Assembly: GCF_000732195.1 (NCBI RefSeq)
Contig: NZ_JNNU01000003.1
Span: 186,001-250,000, forward strand
Length of the DNA: 64,000 nucleotides
Reading direction: 5' to 3'
Origin: Neorhizobium vignae
GTDB taxonomy: Bacteria > Pseudomonadota > Alphaproteobacteria > Rhizobiales > Rhizobiaceae
Positions 55,537 to 64,000 of the stretch are shown one piece after another. The position numbers were made by a program, and so were the translations under genes. Below the pieces are notes generated by a model that saw nothing but the letters and a program-made list of their open reading frames with translations, was not told the DNA's origin and searched no databases. Position 1 is the first letter of the stretch. Each line of letters begins with the position of its first letter.

Positions 55537-56136
55537 ATGCAGAGACGATTGAAGGGGCGCAAGACGCCTATTCTTGCCCTCGGCACCATCGCTGCCTCGA
55601 CGATGGTTCTATCTGGTTGCGGCGATGATCCTTCGTCGGACGTAATGTTCACGTCCGTCGATCAGTGCGCATCGTCGGGCATGGATCGTCAGGTTTGCCA
55701 GGCAGGCTACCAGGACGCGATGCGGGCTCACCTCGCCAACGCTCCGCGTTTTGATGGCAGAGCTGCATGCGAGACCGAATTCGGTGCAGGCCAGTGCCTT
55801 GAACAGCCTGCGAACAGCGTTCCCGGTTCGACCGGCGGAAACGGCAGCTATTTCGTGCCGTTCCTGACCGGCTATGTCCTATCGTCGGCAATCAACAATA
55901 TTGGTGACTATTACAACTATCGGCGACGACAGGAGGAAAACGGTTACTATTCCGGCTCAACGCCGATTTACCGCAATCGGTCGGGCCAGACCGTGACGAC
56001 GGTCGGGACAGGTGGCAGCCGCAATGATACCGCGATCGCCCCGCCGCGCCAGAGCACGAAGCCAGTCAATGTCAATACTCGCACCGTTGCCAGGCAAGGT
56101 TTCGGAGGGCGCTCCTTCTTCAGTTTCGGCGGTTGA
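55537..56136 (+). CDS. yjfM: DUF1190 lipoprotein (YjfM/YgiB-like)
   Basis: 199 residues. A lipoprotein signal with lipobox LSGC (cysteine near 29) is followed by the family pattern FTSVDQCASSGMDRQVCQAG and a Tyr/Arg/Ser-rich C-terminal half ending in a GFGGRSFFSFGG motif. YgiB/YjfM proteins are envelope proteins of unknown function. GGGAGGG precedes the ATG. Confidence 0.88.
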   Translation: MQRRLKGRKTPILALGTIAASTMVLSGCGDDPSSDVMFTSVDQCASSGMDRQVCQAGYQDAMRAHLANAPRFDGRAACETEFGAGQCLEQPANSVPGSTGGNGSYFVPFLTGYVLSSAINNIGDYYNYRRRQEENGYYSGSTPIYRNRSGQTVTTVGTGGSRNDTAIAPPRQSTKPVNVNTRTVARQGFGGRSFFSFGG

Positions 56137-56137
56137 G

Positions 56138-57295
56138 ATGAAGCGCATCACCGTTCCTCCACGCCCGGATTGGGTTAACAAGGCGCGAGCCGTCGGCTTC
56201 GGCTTTCACGAAATGTATGGCGAGCCCTACTGGCTGGACGATGCCGCTTACACGTTCACGCTTGAAGAAATTGAGACGCAGGTCGAGGAGCCGAGCCAGG
56301 AACTGCACGATATGTGCATTGACCTGGTCGATGATATCGTGAGGAGCGAGGAAACCTTAAACAGGTTGGTCATTCCGGAGGATTTGCGCGATGCGGTGCA
56401 ACGATCCTGGCAGCGTGGGGATCGGCACCTTTATGGCCGATTCGACCTTGCATACGACGGTAAAGGACCGGCGAAGCTTCTCGAATACAATGCCGACACG
56501 CCTACTGGGGTATTCCAAGCGGCCTTTTTCCAGTTCAACTGGCTGACGGATCAAATGGCGCTTGGCGTGCTGCCTGTCGATGCTGACCAGTTTAACTCTC
56601 TTCAGGAAAGCCTCGTCGAAGCTCTCGGGCAATTTCCAAAAGGCCCGATTTTCCACTTTGCGGCCATAACCGACAATGAGGAGGACAGGGGTACGACGGT
56701 CTATCTTATGGACTGCGCAGTGCAGGCCGGTCATCTTGTCGAGCTTCTGGAGGTCCGTGAGATCGGCATCGACGCGCAGGGCCGCTATACCGATCTTCAG
56801 GATCGGGTGATCCACCGTTGCTTCAAGCTTTATCCATGGGAGTTCATGCTTCGGGAGCCCTTCGGTCGCGAACTCCTGCGCTCGGGAGATGTCTTCATTG
56901 AGCCGGCGTGGAAAGCCGTTCTCTCCAACAAGGGTCTGCTACCTTTGCTCTGGCAGCGCTATCCCAATCATCCCAATCTGCTCCCGAGCTTTTTTGCTGA
57001 CGATCCGGCAGCTTCGACCCTGAGTGATTATGTGCGCAAGCCATTGTTGTCGCGTGAAGGTGAGAACGTAACGATCTTCCGGGCTGGACAGGAGCTGATT
57101 TCGGCGCCTGGCGATTACGGCGGCGAAGGTTTCGTAGTCCAGGCATACAGCCCGCTTTTCGAGAGCGAGGGCGGCTTTGCCGTGCTGGGTAGCTGGGTCG
57201 TGGGCGACCGCGCCTGCGGCCTTGGAATCCGCGAGGACCGTTCCGGGATCACTGCCAACCTCTCGCGCTTCGTGCCGCATGTCATCATTGGTTAG
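56138..57295 (+). CDS. yjfC: Glutathionylspermidine synthase-like ATP-grasp protein (YjfC)
   Basis: 385 residues of the GSP_synth family. The substrate pocket pattern DLAYDGKGPAKLLEYNADTP lies near 105-125 and ATP-grasp residues near the C-terminus (EPAWKAVLSNKGLLPLL, then GEGFVVQAYSPL). The amidase half of E. coli Gsp is absent, as is normal for YjfC. It may ligate an amine or amino acid to a peptide-like acceptor. It starts one nucleotide after the DUF1190 stop and ends the operon. Confidence 0.9.
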   Translation: MKRITVPPRPDWVNKARAVGFGFHEMYGEPYWLDDAAYTFTLEEIETQVEEPSQELHDMCIDLVDDIVRSEETLNRLVIPEDLRDAVQRSWQRGDRHLYGRFDLAYDGKGPAKLLEYNADTPTGVFQAAFFQFNWLTDQMALGVLPVDADQFNSLQESLVEALGQFPKGPIFHFAAITDNEEDRGTTVYLMDCAVQAGHLVELLEVREIGIDAQGRYTDLQDRVIHRCFKLYPWEFMLREPFGRELLRSGDVFIEPAWKAVLSNKGLLPLLWQRYPNHPNLLPSFFADDPAASTLSDYVRKPLLSREGENVTIFRAGQELISAPGDYGGEGFVVQAYSPLFESEGGFAVLGSWVVGDRACGLGIREDRSGITANLSRFVPHVIIG

Positions 57296-57297
57296 GC

Positions 57298-57312
57298 CGA
57301 GGTGGGACCTCG
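57298..57312 (+). terminator. Small hairpin after the yjf-like operon
   Basis: CGAGGT-GGG-ACCTCG, a perfect 6-bp stem 3 nt past the stop, followed by TTCATT. Weak candidate terminator. Confidence 0.35.
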
Positions 57313-57421
57313 TTCATTGGCTCTTCGATATCCTCCACCTGGACGCTGCAGACCGCGACGATCACCGCGGCGGCTCTTGCAAAGCCGGCATGAAACTATT
57401 CCATTTTTATCGTGTCCGTCG

Positions 57422-57463
57422 CTCTGAGATCGAAGTATCGTGCGGGCAACTTCGATCTCAGAG
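57422..57463 (+). promoter_or_regulatory. 15-bp perfect inverted repeat immediately upstream of the DmpA-type gene
   Basis: CTCTGAGATCGAAGT (57422-57436), a 12-nt spacer, and the exact reverse complement (57449-57463), ending 8 nt before the ATG at 57472. No ribosome site lies between the dyad and the start. It could be a repressor operator or an mRNA hairpin that limits translation. Confidence 0.7.
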
Positions 57464-57471
57464 TTCGTTCA

Positions 57472-58518
<1,047 letters not shown>

Positions 58519-58538
58519 TTTTCTAGACTGGAGTTCCC

Positions 58539-59405
58539 ATGCCTGCCGCAATGCCCCGCACCGTCTATCTCAACGGTGCCTTCCTGCCCGAAAACGAGGC
58601 GCATATCTCGATCTTCGATCGTGGTTTTCTGTTCGGCGACGGGATTTACGAGGTGACTGCCGTTCTCGACGGAAAGCTGATCGACAGCCCGCTGCACATG
58701 GCGCGCCTGGAGCGTAGCGTGCGGGAGATCGGCGGCACATTGCCGATTTCGACCGATGATATCGTTTCAATCGAAAAGCGTCTGGTCCTGGAAAACAAGC
58801 TGACCGAAGGCGTGATCTATCTGCAATATACGCGCGGTGCCGAAGATCGCAATTTCCTCTATTCGGACGATCTCGAGCCGACCCTGCTGCTCTTTACCCA
58901 GGCAAAGACGCTGGAACATGTGGCCGCCGTCGAAAAGGGCTTGAAGGTCAAGATCGTGCCGGACCAGCGTTGGGAACGCCGCGACATCAAGACCGTCTGC
59001 CTTCTGCCGCAGGTTCTCGCCAAGCGTATAGCCAAGGCCGAAGGCTGTGACGAGGCCTGGATGGTCGAGGACGGGTTCATCACGGAGGGCGCGTCGTCGA
59101 CGGCCTATATCATCACCCATGACGACAAGATAATCACCCGCGGCAACGGCAATGCCACGCTCCCGGGCTGCACTCGCCTTGCATTGCTCGATCTCGCACG
59201 CGAACAGGGCCTGACGATCGAAGAGCGCCCGTTCTCGGTTGAGGAAGCCATGGCTGCGCGTGAAGCCTGCCTGACCAGCGCCTCGAACTTCATCGTGCCT
59301 GTCACCTCGATCGACGGCAAGCCGGTCAGCGATGGCAAGGCTGGTCCGATGTTCAAGCGCTTGCGCACGCTATACATGGACAACGCCCGCCGCACCGCGG
59401 TTTGA
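58539..59405 (+). CDS. dat: D-amino acid aminotransferase (class IV)
   Basis: 288 residues of the fold-type IV PLP transaminases. The catalytic lysine is Lys151 in RRDIKTVCLLPQVLAK, the cofactor-phosphate loop TEGASST near 186-192, and the N-terminal FDRGFLFGDGIYEV motif near 26-39 is family-typical. It converts D-amino acids and 2-oxoglutarate to oxo acids and D-glutamate. Coupled to the DmpA-type gene; converges with the LysR gene. Confidence 0.9.
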   Translation: MPAAMPRTVYLNGAFLPENEAHISIFDRGFLFGDGIYEVTAVLDGKLIDSPLHMARLERSVREIGGTLPISTDDIVSIEKRLVLENKLTEGVIYLQYTRGAEDRNFLYSDDLEPTLLLFTQAKTLEHVAAVEKGLKVKIVPDQRWERRDIKTVCLLPQVLAKRIAKAEGCDEAWMVEDGFITEGASSTAYIITHDDKIITRGNGNATLPGCTRLALLDLAREQGLTIEERPFSVEEAMAAREACLTSASNFIVPVTSIDGKPVSDGKAGPMFKRLRTLYMDNARRTAV

Positions 59406-59410
59406 TGAAA

Positions 59411-60298
59411 TCAGCCAGCGGCCAGAACGTCCCAGATGCGTTTGACGATCGGCCGCCGGTTTTCTTTTGAACGATAAAGCCGGATCTCAACATCGATATC
59501 CCAGTCAGGCCCAGCCGCCCTGACGAGCCGGCCATCGGCAAGTTCCGCGGTAATCAGGCTTTCCGGTATCCAGGCAAGCCCCCAGCCCGCCATGACCATG
59601 CCCTTCAGGCCGACCGACATGCTTCCGACATGGACACGGTTTTCCACCGGCAGCCGGTCCCTCATTGCGCCGGCGACGAGCTGACCGAAGAACGAGATTT
59701 TTTGATAGCTGACATGTGCGAAACCCGGCTCGATATGGTGTTGGTGCTGTCCATAGGCGTCGGGGGCGCTAACTGCGATGATCGTTTCTGCGCCCAGCTG
59801 ATGATGTTCGAACTGCGGATCGAGCAGCATCGGCACATGCTGGTTCTGGTAGGTTAGCAGGAAATCTGAATCGCCGTCGACGAGCGAGTTCAGGTTCTCC
59901 TCCATGCTGCCGGAATCGGGCCGCATATGCGTAACGATTGGTCCGAGCTTCGCGTTGAGCTCGTTCAGCCAGTTCGGGAAGAAGGTGAAGGACAAAGTAT
60001 GCAGCGCCGTTACGGTGACCGTGCGCGCGTCACTACCCTCTTCGTGCTGCAGATTTCGGCGGGCCTGATAGAGGCTTTGCAGGGTCTGTTCGGCGATCGG
60101 CACGAAGCGTTCGCCGGCATCGGTCAGACGCGACGGATAGGTGGCGCGATCGATCAGGCTGGTTCCGACCCAGGCTTCCAGCTGCCGGATCCTTCGGCTG
60201 AAGGCGGATTGGGTGACGTGGCGCTCTTCCGCCGCCTTGGTAAAGTTTAGCGTCTGGGCCAACGCCAGGAAATCTTCAAGCCATTTGACTTCCACCAT
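59411..60298 (-). CDS. LysR-family transcriptional regulator
   Basis: 295 residues with an N-terminal helix-turn-helix (WLEDFLALAQTLNFTKAAEE, then VTQSAFSRRIRQLEAWVG) and a substrate-binding domain. ATG at 60298 with GGAG upstream is preferred over the TTG at 60307. Downstream of the D-aminopeptidase-like gene on the same strand and between the two halves of the D-peptide cluster, which it likely controls. Confidence 0.92.
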   Translation of the reverse strand: MVEVKWLEDFLALAQTLNFTKAAEERHVTQSAFSRRIRQLEAWVGTSLIDRATYPSRLTDAGERFVPIAEQTLQSLYQARRNLQHEEGSDARTVTVTALHTLSFTFFPNWLNELNAKLGPIVTHMRPDSGSMEENLNSLVDGDSDFLLTYQNQHVPMLLDPQFEHHQLGAETIIAVSAPDAYGQHQHHIEPGFAHVSYQKISFFGQLVAGAMRDRLPVENRVHVGSMSVGLKGMVMAGWGLAWIPESLITAELADGRLVRAAGPDWDIDVEIRLYRSKENRRPIVKRIWDVLAAG

Positions 60299-60357
60299 AA
60301 GCTCCAACTGGAAACCGACCGCGGTTCTCCATTGGTCTGAATGATGGAAAAATGCAA

Positions 60358-61866
60358 TCAGCCGGCGCGTCTATACTCGATCATTCTCGCACGAGCTAAG
60401 ACGAGTTCGAGGCGATTTTCGGACAGGAGGTGAAGGCAGACACGCTTCGTCCACGGCCCATCCTTCAGCGTGAAGAGAAAACGGCCGCTGCCCAGCGCCA
60501 TGAGCGGCATGCGATGACGCACCGGCCCAACGCCCATCACGACGACATCGCCGGTAATCTCGAAGAAAGCCCCTTCTTCGGAAAACCAGCGTCCAGAGAG
60601 CGAGGCCGGCACACCGCTATCGGCTGATGGCAGCAGGCGGCGCGCGGTATGGCCGATCTCGCCAACGATGGCGGATCCTTCCATCTTCAGGCGCATCGGC
60701 GACGAGTCCGAAAACGACGATACGAACTCGCCGTCATCCTGGTAAACTATATCGTCGGAATCGAGCCAGGTGACGGTCGAGCCCTTGACCTCGGCCCAGA
60801 AGGGACCGGTTTCTGAGACATAGATGCCGTCTGCGAGCGTGGGGGAAGGGACGGGCAGGGCAAGGCCCAAGAGAGCTGCCATGGCTTCCTGGGCAATCTT
60901 GTTGCCGTTCGTGTCTTCGCGGTTGGAGACGATGACGAAGCCGCTTTTGCTTTCGTGGTCGAGGAGGAAATAGGACTTGTAGCCCGGATGCGAGCCGCCA
61001 TGGCCGGTAAACCTCCGGCCGCCGAGAAGCGTGTGGCGCAGGCCGAGGCCATAACCACTTTCACGGCCATCCTTCAGCGCACGCGGTGCGGCGAGGCGGT
61101 CGAGCATGCCGGCAAAGGGCGCATCGCCACGAAGCAGAAGGCGCAGCCAGTTGGCAAGGCTCATTGCGCTGCCGGTCATGCTGCCGGAGGCGGAGATATG
61201 CAGGCCGGCGGCGGACAACTGCCACTTGTCTCCGTCACGCCAGTAGCCGGGCACGAGGCCGTCGACGGCGTCGTTCCAGACCTCAGGGGCATCGAGGATC
61301 GCGCCGGAATCGGCACCCGCCTTGCGGATGAAATCGCGGAAGAACAATCCCTTGCGCTCGAGCGCGGTCTCAACGAGGCGGTAGCCGGTATTGGAATAGG
61401 AAATCTCCGTACCAGCCTCATAGTTCAGGCGCGTCTGGCGCGCGAGAAACTCCATCAGGGGGCCGGCCTTGGTTTCGGTATAGACTGACAGGCCGAGCAG
61501 CGACAGGCATTCGCGCGTATCGGGCAGGCCGCCGCTCATGTCGAGGGCGCGGCCGATCGTAACGCCTGCCAGCGGTTCCTGCAATTCGGGCAGATGCTGG
61601 CCGAGCGTGTCGTCGAGGGAGATTGCTTCCGGATGCGACAATATCATGGCGCAGAAGGCATGCTTGGTTACGGAGGCATAACGCACCACCGTCTCGGCCG
61701 AGAACGGGGCCATTGTGGAGAGACTTTCGACGCCGCCGACTTCCGCAAAGCGGATGCCATTGGCATCGAAGCCGATCACGGCGCCTCCAGGCTGGTCAGC
61801 GCCCCAACCGCCAGCGCACTTCCCGGCTGCTTCCTGTGCCGCCTCCCAATAGGCCGTGATCGACAT
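60358..61866 (-). CDS. dap: D-aminopeptidase-like serine hydrolase (family S12)
   Basis: 502 residues. The beta-lactamase-like domain has Ser65-x-x-Lys68 in YASVTKHAF, Tyr157-x-Asn159 in ISYSNTGYRL and a HGGS motif near 328. Two C-terminal beta-barrel domains follow, and the end LARARMIEYRRAG resembles the C-terminus of Ochrobactrum D-aminopeptidase (LARGVEYRR, from memory), whose length (520) also fits. It would release N-terminal D-residues from peptides. No signal peptide. GGAGAAGAG precedes the ATG at 61866; last gene of a dipeptide-importer operon. Confidence 0.82.
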   Translation of the reverse strand: MSITAYWEAAQEAAGKCAGGWGADQPGGAVIGFDANGIRFAEVGGVESLSTMAPFSAETVVRYASVTKHAFCAMILSHPEAISLDDTLGQHLPELQEPLAGVTIGRALDMSGGLPDTRECLSLLGLSVYTETKAGPLMEFLARQTRLNYEAGTEISYSNTGYRLVETALERKGLFFRDFIRKAGADSGAILDAPEVWNDAVDGLVPGYWRDGDKWQLSAAGLHISASGSMTGSAMSLANWLRLLLRGDAPFAGMLDRLAAPRALKDGRESGYGLGLRHTLLGGRRFTGHGGSHPGYKSYFLLDHESKSGFVIVSNREDTNGNKIAQEAMAALLGLALPVPSPTLADGIYVSETGPFWAEVKGSTVTWLDSDDIVYQDDGEFVSSFSDSSPMRLKMEGSAIVGEIGHTARRLLPSADSGVPASLSGRWFSEEGAFFEITGDVVVMGVGPVRHRMPLMALGSGRFLFTLKDGPWTKRVCLHLLSENRLELVLARARMIEYRRAG

Positions 61867-61922
61867 TCTCTTCTCCACTGACTGCTCTTGAACCGGACCG
61901 GGTGGCCAGACCCTTCTAAAGG

Positions 61923-62666
61923 TCAGGCCGGTTCTTCGAGCTCCACGCTCAGGCTGCGCAATTCGCGGGTATGAGCATGATTGACATTGCCAAGTCTCAG
62001 ATCCTCGGTGGTCACCTCTTCCACCATGTTGCCGTCGATCATCACGCCGACTTCGGTGCAAAGATGCGCGATGACGCTGAGATTGTGGCTGACCATCACA
62101 TAGGTGAGGTTTCGCTCGGCCCGAAGATCGGCGAGAAGGTTGAGGATTTCCGCTTGCACCGACACGTCGAGCGCCGAAGTTGGCTCGTCGAGCAGCAGCA
62201 CTTCCGGCTCGGCGATCAATGCGCGGGCAATCGCCACGCGCTGGCGCTGGCCGCCGGACAGCTGATGCGGATAGCGGAATCGCGCGCTGATAGGCAGGGC
62301 AACCGCCGACAGGACCTTGGCGATGCGATCGTCGATCTTGTTCATGCCATGTACGAGCGGCAGTTCCGACAGGATGCGGTCAATCGTCTGGCGCGGGTGC
62401 AGCGAACCATAGGGGTCCTGGAAGACCATCTGCACCTTGCGGAAGAAGGCCGGCGGGCGATGCAGCGGAGCGTCTTCACCGGAAAAGGCGATGCGGCCCG
62501 ACCATTCGTTGTTGAGCCCGGCCATGGCGCGCAGCACGGTGGACTTGCCCGAGCCGCTTTCGCCGACGATGCCGAAACTGGCGCCCTTTGCGACATTGAA
62601 GGACACGCCTTTGACGACTTCGCGGTCACCGAAACTGATGCGCAGATTGTCGATCTCGATCGTCAT
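61923..62666 (-). CDS. ABC transporter ATP-binding protein (DppF-like)
   Basis: 247 residues. Walker A GESGSGKST near 38, signature LSGGQRQR and Walker [13 protein letters not shown] are intact. Shorter than typical DppF (about 320), lacking the C-terminal oligopeptide-binding extension. Start at 62666 gives ATGA overlap with the upstream ATPase gene. Part of the D-peptide importer. Confidence 0.92.
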   Translation of the reverse strand: MTIEIDNLRISFGDREVVKGVSFNVAKGASFGIVGESGSGKSTVLRAMAGLNNEWSGRIAFSGEDAPLHRPPAFFRKVQMVFQDPYGSLHPRQTIDRILSELPLVHGMNKIDDRIAKVLSAVALPISARFRYPHQLSGGQRQRVAIARALIAEPEVLLLDEPTSALDVSVQAEILNLLADLRAERNLTYVMVSHNLSVIAHLCTEVGVMIDGNMVEEVTTEDLRLGNVNHAHTRELRSLSVELEEPA

Positions 62667-63490
62667 TTCAGCCACTCCGGATCACGAGTCAGCACAGGCA
62701 GGCGCTCCTTGGGGTGGATCAGCGAGGGCATACAGTTCAGAAGCCCGCGCGTATAAGGATGCTGGGCGGAGAGAAGTTCGGACGCCTTCAGCTCCTCCAC
62801 CACATGGCCGGCATACATGACGGCGACGCGGTCGCAGAAATGCGAGACCAGCGGAAGATCATGGCTGATCAGCAGAAGACCCATGCCGCGTTCCGACACC
62901 AGTTCCTCGATCAGGCGCAGGATTTCGGCCTGCACGGTCGCATCGAGCGCGCTGGTCGGTTCGTCGGCGATCAACAATTCCGGATCGGGTGCCAGCATCA
63001 TTGCGATCATGACGCGCTGGCCCATGCCGCCCGAAACCTCGTGCGGATAGGAGGCCGCGACCTTTCTCGGATCGCGGATCTTCACCTGTTCCAGCAGCAT
63101 GATTGCAGCTTCCAGCGACTGGCGCCTGCTGCCACCCTTGTGGGTGTGCCAGGATTCGGCGACCTGGCTGCCGATCGTCTTGACCGGGTTGAGTGAGTAT
63201 TTCGGGTCCTGCAGAATGAAGCCGGCGCGCTTGCCGCGGATCGAGCGCATCTGCTTTTCAGAGGCAGCCAGGATGTCGATCCCGTCGAAGGCGAGCCTGT
63301 CGGCTTCGATGACCGTCTGCCTAGGCAGCAGCTTCATCAGGGCGCGGGCGGTGAGGCTCTTGCCCGAACCGCTTTCGCCAACGATGCCGAGCTTTTCCGT
63401 GCCGAGCGTCATCGAGACGCCCTTGACCGCCTGATGCAAGCCGGTACGCGACTGAAAACCGATCTTGAGATTGTTGATTTCGACCAGCAC
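62663..63490 (-). CDS. ABC transporter ATP-binding protein (DppD-like)
   Basis: 275 residues. Walker A GESGSGKSL near 37, signature VSGGMGQR and Walker [13 protein letters not shown] are present. Also without the cysteine-containing C-terminal motif of many DppD proteins. First ATPase of the importer, 3 nt after the permease gene. Confidence 0.92.
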   Translation of the reverse strand: MLVEINNLKIGFQSRTGLHQAVKGVSMTLGTEKLGIVGESGSGKSLTARALMKLLPRQTVIEADRLAFDGIDILAASEKQMRSIRGKRAGFILQDPKYSLNPVKTIGSQVAESWHTHKGGSRRQSLEAAIMLLEQVKIRDPRKVAASYPHEVSGGMGQRVMIAMMLAPDPELLIADEPTSALDATVQAEILRLIEELVSERGMGLLLISHDLPLVSHFCDRVAVMYAGHVVEELKASELLSAQHPYTRGLLNCMPSLIHPKERLPVLTRDPEWLK

Positions 63491-63493
63491 CCG

Positions 63494-64000
63494 TCAGTTC
63501 CCCTTCGGATCCAGAACATCGCGCAGCGCGTCGCCCAAGAAGTTGAAGGCGAGCGAAACGAGGAAGATGGCAATGCCGGGAATGGCCGCAACCCACCATT
63601 GTTCGAAGATGAAGCGTTTCGCGGTGGCGATCATCGCACCCCATTCCGGCGACGGAGGCTGGGCGCCCATGCCGAGGAAGCCGAGCGAGGCGGCGGTGAT
63701 GATGATCGAGCTCATGTCGAGCGTGACACGAACGATCAGCGTCGGTACGCAGAGCGGCATGATATGCCGGAAGATGATGCGCCAGGAAGAGCCACCGGTG
63801 AGGCGATAGGCGGCGATGAAGTCGCTGCCGCGCACCGTCAGCGTTTCGGCGCGGGCCATGCGCGCGTAAGGCGGCCAGGCGGTGAGTGCGATGGCGAGGA
63901 CGGCGCTTTCGACACCCGGCTTCAGCGCTGCCACGAAGGCGAGCGCCAGAACAAGGCGCGGGAAGGCCAGGAAGATGTCGGTGACGCGCATAAGGATCGT
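63494..64000 (-). CDS. ABC transporter permease (DppC-like), partial
   Basis: The C-terminal 168 codons of a DppC-type permease; the start lies beyond the window. Visible are the MRVTDIFLAFPRLVLALAF helix, the cytoplasmic loop with ARMARAETLTVRGSDFIAAY and the last helices ending FLGDALRDVLDPKGN. The rest of the importer (DppB-like permease and binding protein) should lie to the right. Confidence 0.9.
   Translation of the reverse strand, partial: TILMRVTDIFLAFPRLVLALAFVAALKPGVESAVLAIALTAWPPYARMARAETLTVRGSDFIAAYRLTGGSSWRIIFRHIMPLCVPTLIVRVTLDMSSIIITAASLGFLGMGAQPPSPEWGAMIATAKRFIFEQWWVAAIPGIAIFLVSLAFNFLGDALRDVLDPKGN

Overview
The window looks like alphaproteobacterial, most likely rhizobial (Rhizobium/Agrobacterium/Ensifer-like) DNA. 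Grounds: GC-rich coding style, a groESL pair with a CIRCE-type operator and a rhizobial companion gene, a Usg protein, a TGA-N9-TCA box of the RirA/iron-responsive type beside a ferric-iron transporter, and a very high density of ABC importers each tied to a catabolic operon. Remnants of a plasmid-type partition locus, an IS110 transposase and several decayed genes suggest a secondary replicon or an accessory chromosomal region. No rRNA, tRNA or CRISPR array was seen.

Layout. 1-3150: partial companion gene, groEL and groES (minus strand) and small genes including usg. 3390-4340: a probable HipA-like remnant and empty sequence. 4339-14060: a plus-strand catabolic operon (flavin monooxygenase, DsbA/2-hydroxychromene-carboxylate-isomerase-like protein, M19 dipeptidase-like protein with altered metal ligands, PotABCD-type importer, carboxylesterase) followed by a LysR regulator. 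14060-19050: a genetic scrapyard with a ParA tail and partition-like small gene, an SpvB/FG-GAP toxin-like gene split over three reading-frame segments, and an ABC ATPase fragment. 19320-27816: an arabino-oligosaccharide operon (Tat-type solute-binding protein, two permeases, two ATPases, GH51 arabinofuranosidase), with overlapping palindromes at its promoter and a convergent ArsR-like regulator. 28081-38390: a minus-strand eight-gene operon (deacetylase, dipeptide-type importer, SDR, leaderless penicillin-acylase-family hydrolase) with a divergent IclR regulator. 38600-39460: truncated IS110.

39649-49150: DUF2076 protein, Bax-inhibitor-1 protein, an anti-sigma/ECF sigma pair, two small secreted proteins, cyclopropane fatty acid synthase and a ferric-iron ABC transporter. 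49150-54031: a fatty-acid-hydroxylase-family gene with small secreted cysteine/GPRGN-repeat proteins, and a two-component system whose upstream region holds four TTGT repeats phased at 10-11 bp. 54080-57295: a yjfKLMC-like operon whose first two members (potassium-channel tail, DUF2491) are broken while DUF350, DUF1190 and the glutathionylspermidine-synthase-like gene are intact. 57422-64000: a D-amino-acid/peptide utilisation cluster (DmpA-type aminopeptidase preceded by a 15-bp perfect dyad, D-amino acid transaminase, LysR, D-aminopeptidase-like S12 hydrolase, and a dipeptide importer running off the window).

Overall theme: import of a peptide, sugar or amide by an ABC system, cytoplasmic hydrolysis by an enzyme encoded in the same operon, and control by a local regulator. 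This is repeated four times with different regulators (LysR, ArsR-like, IclR, LysR).
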